From Onchidella celtica (taxonomy: Eukaryota; Mollusca; Gastropoda; Systellommatophora; Onchidiidae), in NCBI GenBank assembly GCA_963931925.1, contig OZ007576.1:15094302-15158301 (forward strand): DNA of 64,000 bases, read 5' to 3'. A model generated the notes under the pieces. It searched no databases. It saw only the letters and a list, made by a program, of their open reading frames with translations, and was not told the origin of the DNA. Below are positions 20,602 to 46,780 of this stretch, piece after piece. The number at the start of each line of letters is the position of its first letter. Positions within the stretch are counted from its first letter, which is position 1. A program made the translations under genes and the position numbers.

Positions 20602-20950
20602 ATGGCGGAACTCCAACAATTAATGAAGTTGGGTAAGGAACTTGGCCTTGAGGGAGAAGATCTACGCGGCTGGATTAAAGAACAGCAGGCGGATTTGCGC
20701 GATGAGCGTGCTAAGGATAGAGAGCGAGAAAAAGAGGCTCAAGAGCGACAGAGAGAAGAGGAAAGGGAGTTTAAGTTAAAGGAGTTAGAAGCTCAGCAAC
20801 AGGAGAGACAGGCTAAGGAAAGGGAGCAGGAGATAAGGTTAAAGGAGATAGAGGCGCAAGTAAAGATTGCGGAGTTAGAACTCAAGAAGAATACGCCAAC
20901 GGAAACGGTTGAGCGGCAGGTACACAATAAAGGTGGCGTTAGGAGGATGC
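20602..20950 (+). pseudogene. gag: Element B gag N-terminus, truncated
   Basis: It starts MAELQQLMKLGKELGLEGE, parallel to MAEFLKYIESAKVLGIPEE of element A, then enters a long Glu/Arg/Lys/Gln-rich probable coiled coil (about residues 30-100). The frame continues to 20988, but the gag-like charged part ends near ETVERQVHNK (about 20930) and no capsid or zinc-knuckle region follows. In these elements the N-terminus would help assemble the particle. The fragment is inverted relative to element B's pol. Confidence 0.75.
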
Positions 20951-21780
20951 CAGAGGGACAGTCATATTGCCTGACCGGCTGCCTGTAGGCTACTCCACAG
21001 CCTCGCAGTCCCAACTGACTAGGGTGAAAGACCCAAACCAAAGAACACCAATACTGGTGGATGCTCTGTGTCACGATATCCAGGCCAGAGTGACCGTATA
21101 TTGCCATCTGCCCTATCAATCAACCACTGGCCTGCTGCCGCCAGCTTCGAAGCTGCGTCCGGGAAGTTTGCTCAATTCTTCGTCTGTGATTTAGGCAAAC
21201 AAGCCTATGACCACACCGCTACTTACATACTTGTAATATACACATTGACCTACCCACCGATACACACACGTATACGCGCACGGACTCCACCCACACAAAC
21301 GAACCCGGACCGTAAGGAATTGTAGAATAGTGTTACACATAGACGACTGTCGACCTCCTTGAATAGAAAATAAAGAATGTGTTTGACTTTTCGCCATTAT
21401 TGTAGGCCTTTTATCATCGATACACGCACTGTTCTTTCTCAAATTTACATTCCTAACATTCTAGTGCCTAGTGTTCTATAACTGTAAAATGTCATTTAGG
21501 GCCAGTTCTCGGTTATTGAACACTTTCGAATGTATCAATGCTTCATGATAAATATTTACATTTTTGCACCCTTTCACCATTTTAAATCTTATTTTGCATG
21601 TGCATGTATCAGAAGTGTGAATAAACCAACCAATATCTTGGCACGAGAAGGTTAAACTGAATTAGATAGCAAACATCTAGTTTGAAAACAACAAAAAAAC
21701 ATTTTCATGGAGAAAATTGTCCTGACAGAAAGGACAATGAAAGCCATAATTTAGGTTTACCATTCCACTGAGAATTAAAT
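20951..21780. other. Flank of element B, nothing recognised
   Basis: No LTR, target repeat or coding exon was recognised. It holds a CACACGTATACGCGCACGG-type low-complexity patch near 21262-21285. It may include an unrecognised LINE 5' region, but this could not be shown. Confidence 0.4.
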
Positions 21781-22252
21781 GAGAGAGAATGGAGGGAGGG
21801 AGAGAGAGAAAGAGAGAGGCGGGTGGAGAAAGAGTGAGGGGAAAAGACAGAGAGAGAAACACAGTCACAGAGAGAGAGAGAGAAAGAGAGAGAACAATGG
21901 GATCTGGTATACAAAGTCACTTAGAGAGCTCAAGGGGAGGAAGTAAGAAACGGGGACGAAACAGTAACCTCACCACTAAAATCAGTAAAGGTCACGGCAA
22001 AATAGCCGTATCTGATCGGTACTTCAAAATATAAAAAGCTAACTAGCAAGTAGCATTGTAGTAAGGGAAAGAGTAGAGAGGAGAGGAGAGAGAGAGAGAG
22101 AGAGAGACAAAACAGTGGAATCCGAAATACAAAGACATTCAGAGAGCAGAGTATGATGGACTAACAGGCATCGACGAAATACAACAGTGGTATCTGCATT
22201 TATAAAACTAAAAGGCGAATTAGCATTTAGAGTGAGAGAGAGAGAGAGAGAA
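21780..22252. repeat. GA-rich microsatellite cluster
   Basis: Three or more (GA)n-type tracts (about 21781-21895, 22070-22108, 22230-22251) are separated by similar spacers. The spacers contain TACAAAGTCACTTAGAGAG-like and TACAAAGACATTCAGAGAG-like stretches, which suggests a larger tandem unit. ORFs here are artefacts of the repeat. Confidence 0.7.
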
Positions 22253-22314
22253 GGAATTTTTTTGCCCCCTCCCCTCCGCGGTACACAATTAGTTGTTATA
22301 ATATATTCCATAAC

Positions 22315-22690
22315 CATAACTTTCCCTTCATTCATATTTTGATTCGGGTGATAACTTAAGTAAAATATTTATTTCAAACTTTAAAAAACTTCTTTACGTT
22401 AACTTCTCTCCACTCCACGCGAAGAATTAACCTAATGCAGTCACCAGCGGCGTATGGCTAAGATTTGGCCCTGTGGTTGATTTCGCTAGCAGATTTTGGC
22501 CCTTTCGTGCGACCCAGACGGTCCACTGGTGTTACTATCGCGGTCCTGTGATGCTAGCTTGGCGGCCCGTTGGCCAATCCCTTGTCGTATGATATAATAA
22601 TAGTCGCAAATTGAAACCAGGCATTTCAGACAGGCCGCCTTGTCGTGTGAGATTGTCACACCATATCCTGTCCGAGGTAAGTGTCACTTT
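22315..22690 (+). repeat. Dispersed repeat, copy 1 of an unnamed family
   Basis: It shares landmarks in the same order with 56325-56720: TTCCCTTCATT, CATATTTTGATTC, TTTACGTTA, a TAAGATTTGG(C/T)CCTGTGG motif, and a terminal ACAGGCCG. Similarity is patchy and the type of element is unknown. Confidence 0.45.
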
Positions 22691-23282
22691 ACATTGTTTA
22701 AAATTACGTTTCATTTTCTCTACAGTTTGTTCTTGTTACAATATTATAATCTACTAGGCCGCATAAGTCGTGCAACAAACTTTTTAACGGCTGTAACTTT
22801 TGAACCACTGGATATAATGGAATGAAATAAAAATCCTTGTCATCTTTAATTCAAGTTCTGTTGGTCCCACAAATGAACTTGATCTAAATGAGCATTTCAG
22901 GCAAGATAAGAACGGTCAAAACAACTAACCCGACAACCCTCAGAGATGTCTGGTTTTTTTTGTGTTTTTTTTCAATGTTCTGAACTTTTTGTTTGTTTGC
23001 CAAGACAGGACATCAATTCATTAGGAGGATGAACGATTTTAGTTTCAGGGGAACAATCTTTGTTTATTTCATTTTTAAAATAATTTTTGAATTAACCTCA
23101 TTCGTTAAAAAGTTACAGCCTTTGAAAATGCCTTGCAAGACTTAATGATATCCGGCATAGTATATAATATTAAATCATTGTTTGTAAAATAGCTATTAGA
23201 TACCGCTATTGCTGCATCTGTCAGTCATTTCTATTTTCTGATTGGCTGGTTACTTTTCATTTCCTCTGGCTCAATTTATAAT
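22691..23282. other. Intergenic sequence, nothing recognised
   Basis: AT-rich, with no coding exon or repeat boundary identified. Confidence 0.5.
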
Positions 23283-23573
23283 ATAGGCCTACCTCGTTCT
23301 TTAAGATCAAGAGGTCACGGCCTTCTTAAGATTTTTAACTGCAAGTCAAAGAAACTAGGAGGCAGAGCATGTATACACTGTGCCCCGCACATCTGGAACT
23401 TACTGCCAAAATCATCTCGAGAAGCATCTACCGAGTCAAAATTCAAAACTGGTCTAAAAACCCACCTTTTTAAAAAACACTTTCAGTTGTGAAGTCTCAT
23501 TCCCGATCCGTTTATTTTCTCAACTCACTTTAATTCTGCTGTTTTATTGTTTAACTTCTGCCTTATAGTATGT
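23283..23573 (+). mobile_element. CR1-like LINE 3' end, left part
   Basis: It reads as the C-terminus of a CR1/L2-type RT ORF: GGRACIHCAPHIWNLLPKSS, then FKTGLKTHLFKKHFQL and TGA at 23490-23492, then 3' UTR. It continues after the inserted LINE at 27517 to an ATTATT tail. A second, minus-strand copy at 45204-45655 shows the uninterrupted arrangement. Confidence 0.8.
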
Positions 23574-24248
23574 CAGGCCAGAGTTTTCTGCTATTGTATA
23601 ACAGTACACAATACAGCCTGCTACTGTCACCCCCACTGTCTTTTGGGTCATCTCGGGAGAGAGGAAGACTAGGGGAAGGTAACCCTGAATACAAATACCA
23701 CACTGCCTTGTGTGTTGCTATGATAGCAAAGGCTATGGGAGTAAACCCAGACAGAAAATCAGGAGTGGAGACCCGAAGGTGGTTGTCAGGGAGAACTGCA
23801 TCAAACTGGCTTCCAGCATCTCCTGCAGCCGGACTAGTTCCAAATGTATTGACCTGGTCTCTCCCTTGGGTTTAACTAGAATGGCAGAGAGAGGGGTGGT
23901 GACTCTGGGCAAAGTACCATCTCTTAAAAATAGCCCAGGCAAGGCAGCAAAACGAGGAGGCGTTTGCTCGGGCTTGGCAAGCGTCTGTCTCTATAAGCCC
24001 ACCCATTTCCGATTTGGAGAGGACACTCCAGCCATCCGTTACGGATGGGCACAACACGGGAGGTGGCAGTTACCGGTGATAAGCTCAATCCATTTGGCGT
24101 ACGGATGAGCGCCAGGGGTCCCCTCTGTCGGTGGGAGCGGCTTTTCAGCTGCATTGATCAACTACCGCCCGCCGTAACCTGGGCAGCCCCCAGGCAGTTG
24201 GGTGTTGTTCCGCCACGTCAGCCTGCTTCATAAGGTGGTTGGAGCTAG

Positions 24249-24617
24249 ACCAAAAGTCAAAAAGCTGACGTAAAGTGTGCACCTGGCAAAAACAGAAAAA
24301 TACTAAAACTTGGTACCTGGAACGTCAGAACAATGCGCCCAGGCTTGCAACAGCAAGATCTCACTGATATTGACTCCATCAGGAAATCCCAAATTATTGA
24401 TCGAGAACTTCAGCTACTAAACATCGACATCGCTGCCCTTCAAGAAACTCGACTTCCCGACTCCGGGTCAGTCAAAGAAGAAAACTACACCTTCTTCTGG
24501 CAGGGCCTTAGCAGCGAACAGCCGAGAATCCACGGCGTGGGCTTCGCCGTAAAAAACTCCCTTATCAATTCGATCGCAACTCCAATTGAGTGTCAGAACG
24601 CATCATTACACTCAGAC
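24249..24617 (+). CDS. LINE AP-endonuclease N-terminus
   Basis: This frame encodes the start of the endonuclease: KLGTWNVRTM (Asn motif), LNIDIAALQETRLPDSGS (catalytic Glu), ENYTFFWQG and RIHGVGFAVKN. The Asn motif lies before the first ATG (24333), so that ATG cannot be the true start. No earlier in-frame ATG exists after the TAG at 24246-24248. Either initiation is non-AUG or the start was lost. A one-base frameshift near 24586-24592 separates it from the rest of the domain in the next frame. Confidence 0.85.
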
Positions 24618-27463
24618 TGAACACCCGGTCTGGTTTTACCAACATTATCTGTGTCTATGCCCCAACACTTACCTCCTCTGACGAAACCAAAGACATTTTC
24701 TACGAGGCATTGCAGAGGAATCTCCACAACATCCCTCTCACCGAAGGCCTGCTAATTCTGAGTGACTTTAACGCTCGAGTGGGAGCAGATCACTCCGCAT
24801 GGCCAAAGTGCATTGGGCACTTCGGCATTGGCAACATCAACGAAAACGGGCAGCGCCTTCTGGAGCTATGCTCCGTAAACTCATTATGTGTTACAAACAC
24901 GTACTTTGACCTTAAGAGATGCCAAAGAACATCATGGCGCCATCCCAGGTCTGGCCATTGGCATCAATTAGATCTTATTCTCTCAAGGAGGAAGAGTTTG
25001 GGCTGTATAAAAATAACTCTTTCCCTCCACAGTGCTGACTGTGACACCGACCATGCACTGGTAGTCAGCAAAATCAAAATTTCGGCCAAGAAAATATACA
25101 GATCAAAAGCCCCTTCAATCCCTAAGATCAATGTAACAGCAATCAGAGATGAATCAAATAGAAAGTCATTTGAAAAGTTATTTGCTGAAAGCATGGATAA
25201 TGTCACCCAATGTGACTCGGTAGATGAAACATGGAACACTCTCAGTTCAAAAATTCATGACTGTGCCATCAAGTCTTTTGGGCAGCATAAAGTTTCAAAC
25301 AACGACTGGGTAGCCCAGAACAGCGAAATTCTCCTACCTCTCATTGAGCAAAAGAAATCTGCTTTCAATGAGTATAACAAAAATTGCAATCAGAGTACAA
25401 AAACTTGTTTGAAAAATGCAAAAGCTAAACTTCAGCTGGAGGTAAGACGTTGCGCCAACAAATACTGGACAGACTTGTGTAACAGCATACAAGAGGCAAA
25501 TGAAAAGGGAGATATGAAAACCGCCTTTAGTCAGATGAAAGTAGCTCTTGGGCCAATCATCACCAAAAGCGCCCCACTTAAGTCTGTAAATGGTGAACCC
25601 ATCACAGATAAAAATGAACAACTGAATAGGTGGGTAGAGCATTACTCTCTGTTGTATTCAACTGAGAAAACTATTCCACCAGATTTTGAGGAACACCTCC
25701 AAAAACTGCCAATAATGGCCGAACTTGACGCTGAACCTTCCTTAGTCGAGCTTTCCAATGCAATCGACCACCTGTCTGCTGGAAAAGCCACAGGAAGTGA
25801 CAACATTCCTGCAGAGGTATTAAAAGACCTAAAAGGCCCACTATTACCACACCTGTATAATCTGTTACTGCAGTGTTGGAAAGAAGGCGTGATACCACAT
25901 GATATGAGAGACGCCAAAATTGTCACACTTTACAAGAACAAAGGAGACAAAGGCGACTGCAACAACTATCGAGGCATATCCCTCCTCAGCATTACTGGAA
26001 AGGCTTTTGCTCGCGTCATCCTCTGCCGCCTTCAACAACTGGCGGAAAAAGTCTTACCAGAAACACAATGTGGCTTTCGAAGCAAACGATCAACTATTGA
26101 CATGATATTTGCACTTCGGCAAATCCAAGAAAAATGTAAAGAACAAAACAGGCCGCTTATAACATGCTTTGTGGACCTAACAAAGGCTTTCGACACCGTA
26201 AGCCGATCTGGCCTGTATGCAGTCCTTAAATCCATAGGCTGTCCACCAACATTGCTAAAACTTATTGCATCCTTCCACACTGACATGAGGGCATGTGTCA
26301 ACTTTGAGGGCTGCACATCCAATTCATTTGCTGTAAACAGCGGTGTGAAGCAGGGATGTGTTCTTGCTCCTACCTTATTTGGTATATATTTTGCAGCCCT
26401 ACTCAAGAATGCCTTTGGTCAATGTTCAGGTGGAGTACTTATTAACACCAGAGTGGACGGCTCCATTTTTAATGTTGCCAGACTAAAAGCAAAATCTCGT
26501 ACAGAGCATATTATGTTACAAGAGCTCCTCTTCGCAGATGATGCTGCAATCGTGGCCCACGATGAAACCACGCTCCAGGCTCTCATCAATAGCCTTGCCA
26601 AAGCCTGTGACAAATTCATGCTAAAGATCAGTGTCTCAAAAACTGTAGTTTTGACACAAGGCTTGAGAAACCCCAACCCAATCATGCTGAATGGCTCTCC
26701 TCTGGAGCAAGTGGGAAAATTCTGCTACCTAGGCTCAACCATCAGTGGTAGCACAGACATAACAACTGAAATAAATGCCAGAATAGGAAAGGCGGCCATA
26801 GCTTTTGGCAAACTCTCAAAAAGGGTGTGGAACAATAGCAAGCTGACCATCAAAACAAAGGTACTCGTGTACCAAACTTGCGTCCTAAGCACCCTGCTGT
26901 ATGGCTCAGAGACATGGACCACCTACTCCAAACATGAAAGATCCCTCAACTCCTTCCACCTGCGCTGCCTACGCAAAATTCTCAAGATCAAGTGGCAAGA
27001 CAGGATCTCAAATATCGAAGTTCTGAGCCGAGCCAACATTCCATCAACTCAGGCTCTCCTAGGCAAAAAAAGACTGCGGTGGCTTGGACATCTCCACCGT
27101 ATGGAAAATGATCGCATCCCCAGACAAATTCTCTACGGGGAACTTGCTACTGGCAACCGACCCAGAGGTAGGCCACATCTGCGATTCAAAGACACTTGCA
27201 AGGTCACGATGAAAGCATTCAACATCGACCCCAATGAATGGGAGAACCTTGCAAATGATCGAAGCAGATGGAGACAAAAATTGCACAGTGGCACGCTCGC
27301 AATAGACTTCAAGGCAAAAGAAACATACCTGACAAAACGACAGAGGCGGAATGAAAACACTCGCCAAAGTGAACCCAAAAGACTGACCTGCAATCACTGC
27401 CATCGCACTCTCGGGTCAAACATTGGTAGAATAAGCCATGAGAGAAGCTGTCAGTCAAAGTGA
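24590..27463 (+). CDS. LINE endonuclease-reverse transcriptase, main ORF
   Basis: This 957-codon frame holds the rest of the endonuclease: ICVYAPTLTSSDE, LILSDFNARVG, TSWRHPRSGHWHQLDLIL and DTDHALVVSKI. The RT domain has CNNYRGISLLSITGKAFARV, ETQCGFRSKRSTIDMIF, VDLTKAFDTVSR, GVKQGCVLAPTLFG and the catalytic LLFADDAAIVAH. Post-RT blocks follow (KIKWQDRISN, RWLGHLHRM, GRPHLRFKDTCK). It ends with a C-x2-C-x12-H-x3-C finger (CNHCH to HERSC) where the minus-strand LINE has C2H2. It keeps the His-Trp-His...Asp stretch missing from the other LINE. Apart from one frameshift near its start it looks intact, so this is a young copy. Confidence 0.92.
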   Translation: MSERIITLRLNTRSGFTNIICVYAPTLTSSDETKDIFYEALQRNLHNIPLTEGLLILSDFNARVGADHSAWPKCIGHFGIGNINENGQRLLELCSVNSLCVTNTYFDLKRCQRTSWRHPRSGHWHQLDLILSRRKSLGCIKITLSLHSADCDTDHALVVSKIKISAKKIYRSKAPSIPKINVTAIRDESNRKSFEKLFAESMDNVTQCDSVDETWNTLSSKIHDCAIKSFGQHKVSNNDWVAQNSEILLPLIEQKKSAFNEYNKNCNQSTKTCLKNAKAKLQLEVRRCANKYWTDLCNSIQEANEKGDMKTAFSQMKVALGPIITKSAPLKSVNGEPITDKNEQLNRWVEHYSLLYSTEKTIPPDFEEHLQKLPIMAELDAEPSLVELSNAIDHLSAGKATGSDNIPAEVLKDLKGPLLPHLYNLLLQCWKEGVIPHDMRDAKIVTLYKNKGDKGDCNNYRGISLLSITGKAFARVILCRLQQLAEKVLPETQCGFRSKRSTIDMIFALRQIQEKCKEQNRPLITCFVDLTKAFDTVSRSGLYAVLKSIGCPPTLLKLIASFHTDMRACVNFEGCTSNSFAVNSGVKQGCVLAPTLFGIYFAALLKNAFGQCSGGVLINTRVDGSIFNVARLKAKSRTEHIMLQELLFADDAAIVAHDETTLQALINSLAKACDKFMLKISVSKTVVLTQGLRNPNPIMLNGSPLEQVGKFCYLGSTISGSTDITTEINARIGKAAIAFGKLSKRVWNNSKLTIKTKVLVYQTCVLSTLLYGSETWTTYSKHERSLNSFHLRCLRKILKIKWQDRISNIEVLSRANIPSTQALLGKKRLRWLGHLHRMENDRIPRQILYGELATGNRPRGRPHLRFKDTCKVTMKAFNIDPNEWENLANDRSRWRQKLHSGTLAIDFKAKETYLTKRQRRNENTRQSEPKRLTCNHCHRTLGSNIGRISHERSCQSK

Positions 27464-27516
27464 AAGTGAATATTCTAGCTGCTAAGACCGTCTGTAAAGA
27501 CGCTAAAGGCCATATA

Positions 27517-27574
27517 TATAGTATGTTATGTGTGTGCGTCTATTTATACAATGTATGTCTAACCGAGAGAGAGA

Positions 27575-27621
<47 letters not shown>

Positions 27622-27669
27622 TGAGCGCCTAGAGCAAATTGTTTGGATTGGGTGCTATATAAATGATCT

Positions 27670-27700
<31 letters not shown>

Positions 27701-27706
27701 AGCACT
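27517..27706 (+). mobile_element. CR1-like LINE 3' UTR, right part, with GA tract and ATT tail
   Basis: This continues the 3' UTR interrupted at 23573. A long (GA)n tract (about 27564-27619) is followed by CAAATTGTTTGGATTGGGTG and an ATT-repeat tail at about 27671-27700. The minus-strand copy at 45204-45655 has the same blocks in the same order. Confidence 0.85.
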
Positions 27707-29474
27707 TGTCCTCGTTTCTAAAGTTCCTTTATACAGTCTGTGTGTGTACGTGATTTTCTTCTTCAGTGTAAGGCTATTTTCACAAGTTGTCATTTTCAGG
27801 TTTCCAGTTCTTAGAATAATATACTGGCTTACGTCACTGGGTTTTTCCATTTCCAGATGAGGTCTCTTTTGTTTGAAACTAGGTCATTGTTGCCGTTTTA
27901 GCCAGCACACCTCTCCTTCCTCCCTCCCCCCCCCCCCCAACATAATTTTCTAGACGGGAAGGAAATTTCGAAATTTCGTCCAGATGTTGCCGTAATCCCC
28001 CCCCCCCCCCCACACACACACCATTTTAGGAAAGTAAAGGGGGAGGCCTTCACATTTAACTCTGACAAATCAGTTCTCTGCAGATGCCTGATAGAGGACG
28101 AGGGCTTTAATTCTCTGACTATTTGGATTTCCTCCCACATATTTTTCTCCTGACCTTTTGAAATGTGAATGTAAAGGTAAATTTTTCTTTTCTTTTTATC
28201 GGTCCATCAAAAGTTCTTGTCTGATGTTGATTCAGTGACTGTACACGAGTCGTGGTCAGGCGTTTCCTGCCTCTGTCTTTTGTCTTACCCTCTGTGACCA
28301 TCTTGCCTTTTACACAGAGCAACTCATTTTTTTAAACATAAGGATGGAAATGAATGATTGTTACATACTTTGTTTTGTAGTCAAATGTAAACTTTAAAAT
28401 GTAAATAAAATTTCTATTAGGAACAAATAATGACGTTTGATTAAAAAAAAAACATTCCTAAAACATGTTCTTTTCCACGGTCGATCATTCACCAGTCAAA
28501 GGGGATTAATATACCTTACATCAAGTCGAAAGTTAAAAATTAAACGAGGAAAAAAAATTAAATTGAAAAATTCAAGTTACTTTACATCATCGCGTCTTTT
28601 AATAAAACCGGAGCACCTCACTGATGTGTCTGGCCACTTCTGGTAGAGTCTCGTTCTGTCCTTCCATTCTGCTGGATTCTGCTCATCGTCTTGCTTCTTC
28701 CTACCACAATATGTCAGGTTATCTTGGCGACGAGCTTTCTTCAAACTTAAACTCAAACCCTCAAGGACGTGTCTGGTCGCCGGCTCTTTTCATGCACAAA
28801 TGAAATCTCTAAAGTACCACTAATAGAATTAAACCATTAAACGGGGTTTGCGTTCAAACATCAATGATGATGATGATACTTATTTCAAAGTGATAAATGA
28901 TTTTACTTTGTGGTGAAAAGATTATTTCTTAATTTTAAACTTTAGAAAAAAACTAAAGAGCTTTTTATTGATTTTAGCTGTAAGGAATCATCACTGAAAT
29001 CTTTTTCCCATCGAAAGTCAAGAGCTTGAAATAGTCGCTGCACATAAAAAAAATATCTAGGAACGAAACGCTGATTCAAAGTTAGATTGGCACCTTCGCA
29101 GGTCTTCTGTACATGGTGAAACAAGCAAAAGAATTTACTTTGTAAGAAACTGAATAATTTTAATGTTGACAAAACTTAACCATCTCACCAAAATGTCATT
29201 GTATTTTCTATAACGACGTTGGGCGTCAATGAAAAGGAACAAGATAAACATAAAATCAACAACTTTATTGTAAGGAGAAGATCCACACTTAGGCAAAGAA
29301 AATTACTAACTGCCAATGTGTATCTGTAGATGAACTACCAGAATGATACTTCTGTTGTGAAACAAAAATATACAGCCATCTTAATTAAAAATATTGATTG
29401 TTCATATCCCCCGTTCTATCAGATTACTAGATCATGAAGAAGTGGGAGGATAATATTAAAGCAAAAGAGAAACT
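27707..29474. other. Intergenic sequence with C-rich tracts
   Basis: It contains C homopolymers (about 27926-27938 and 27997-28010) and short AT-rich chance ORFs. No gene or element boundary was recognised. Confidence 0.5.
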
Positions 29475-29479
29475 GCAAG

Positions 29480-30150
29480 TGTAGCGCCTCACTGTTTCGA
29501 TCGATGATTATTGTCTGAACCCCGTATTGCGGGTCGCACTCGGCGACCTTTCTCTCTCCCCCCCCCCCCTTCCTTAATAGCCTGTGTTTCCCTTTGATGT
29601 CTCGCGGCTTGACTTGTGTTGGTTTTATTAGTAGATTGATCGAGAATGTACTAGGGTGTTTATGTTGGACTTATTTACTCTAAGTTGGCCTTGGAGTGAT
29701 GTAATATATTGACGTGTTCTCGTGCGACTGATTGGTTTGCATGTGTCCCGAACGTTCCGGGTCAGTATCGTGCTAATTGGGCGATCAGGCCACTTCCTGA
29801 ATGTTCGGCCAGAATATATATATAAGGATGGTCAGGCGAGCGAGTGTGTGTGCAAGATCCAGTTAAACGGTTAGATTAAGGTGTGTGCAAGATCCAGTTA
29901 TACGATTAGATTAGTGTGTGCAAGATCCAATCTAAGTTATAGTTAGATCTGTGCGCCTTCCCCGTAAGTAAGTTGTGAGATATCCAGCGTTCATCTACAG
30001 TTATTAAACCGTTGCGTTTTAAGTGTTCATCTGATACTATTGTCATTTATTTCTTCAACAGTTCGAGACAGTTTCGTTTTTAAAGGATAGCAGTTCAGAT
30101 CATCTGACTCTCCCCATCATAACGTGCTGAAATTTACATCAACTGTTACA
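29480..30150 (+). mobile_element. Solo LTR related to element C's LTR
   Basis: This 671-bp sequence begins TGTAGCGCCTC and ends CAACTGTTACA. It is flanked by GCAAG target duplications (29475-29479 and 30151-30155). Its 3' end resembles the sense 3' end of element C's LTR, sharing AGTTTCGTTTT...AAAGG, ATAACGTGCT and CTGTTACA. A TATA box (ATATATATATAAGG, about 29813-29826) is followed by three tandem GTGTGCAAGATCCA units. It lies about 0.7 kb upstream of the protease gene's first recognised exon. Confidence 0.85.
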
Positions 30151-30155
30151 GCAAG

Positions 30156-30835
30156 AAATCAATAATACCACCTGCCATCCGCCTCGGTGGGTCTCCTGAT
30201 GATGTATGCAATGATCTTACTTATTGTGTACTGCATGTAGTCACACATGCAGATTTAGTGTATGCATGCGTGTGCTAAATGTGTATGCGTGGGGTGCATG
30301 TAGACAAATGCTTATGTGTTAACTTGTTGACGGGTGTGTAGGTGTCCGGGCGTGTAAAATAGTTAACGATAAAGCTATGAACCAAATTTGCACTCTCTGG
30401 ATAAATGAAATTTCATCTCCTTCATCTTTGAATCTTCTTCTTCCTCACCAGTTAATGTTTGGCTAAGGATACTTGTAGGGTCAGGCCTGTCACCCACACA
30501 TAATATTAGAACTTCCTTAAAGTTAGCTCAGTGTTGTGCCTTGCCTCTCTCACATTGGAACTACTATCATTGATTCGCTGCCTTGCTTTAACTCTGAAGT
30601 CTGTGGGGAAAAAAGAAGAAACACTTTGCAGACAGTCCTTTGCCGGAGCATGGGAGCATTCACTTCACTTACTTTAAGATCTAGCTCGCTATCTCATTCA
30701 AACTCGCTGATTCACAAGATAGTTTCCCAAAAAGGCGTTCCCATCGATCATTTCCAGGAAACGGAGAAGGCCTGGGAAAACGAAACTCGGTTACTGGATC
30801 ATCACTGGTAGTGCACGCTGCGAGGGAAGGCGACA
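30156..30835 (+). promoter_or_regulatory. Upstream region of the cathepsin L-like gene
   Basis: This lies between the solo LTR and the first recognised coding exon. It contains a GTGTGTATG-rich patch (about 30260-30350). No clear TATA box or second exon with a signal peptide was found. The 91-codon ORF at 30536-30811 is in the frame of the exon-1 ATG but closes at TAG 30809-30811. Confidence 0.35.

Positions 30836-46780
<15,945 letters not shown>

Larger units (their letters stand above)
14771..20950 (-). mobile_element. Gmr1-like LTR retrotransposon B, broken and partly inverted
   Basis: On minus the order is protease, integrase, RT, RNase H, polypurine tract, 3' LTR (14771-16000). Upstream of the protease, the expected gag C-terminus and 5' LTR are absent. 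Instead the sequence from 19644 to about 20950 is the element's 5' part in the opposite orientation: a tRNA-Pro-type primer binding site, a leader alignable with that of element A, and the gag N-terminus. No second LTR was found, so flanking target repeats cannot be checked. The element abuts the 5' end of the minus-strand LINE. Pol has a nonsense codon and at least two frameshifts, so the copy is dead. Confidence 0.8.
23574..27516 (+). mobile_element. APE-type LINE (RTE-like), nearly intact, with 10-bp target duplication
   Basis: This 3943-bp non-LTR element is flanked by TATAGTATGT at 23564-23573 and 27517-27526. It has a 5' region of about 675 bp, a single endonuclease-RT ORF (open from 24249 to 27463 with one frameshift), and a very short 3' UTR ending in a TA-rich tail. 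It inserted into the 3' UTR of an older CR1-like LINE. The uninterrupted sequence of that site is visible at 45204-45655. Confidence 0.9.

Noticed and set aside
21780..22252. ORFs in the GA-rich tracts as a repetitive protein gene
   Set aside because: Arg-Glu and Leu-Ser repeats come from microsatellites read on either strand.
30536..30811. 91-codon ORF upstream of protease exon 1, in the same frame
   Set aside because: It closes at TAG 30809-30811 before exon 1, lacks a signal peptide and has no family resemblance.
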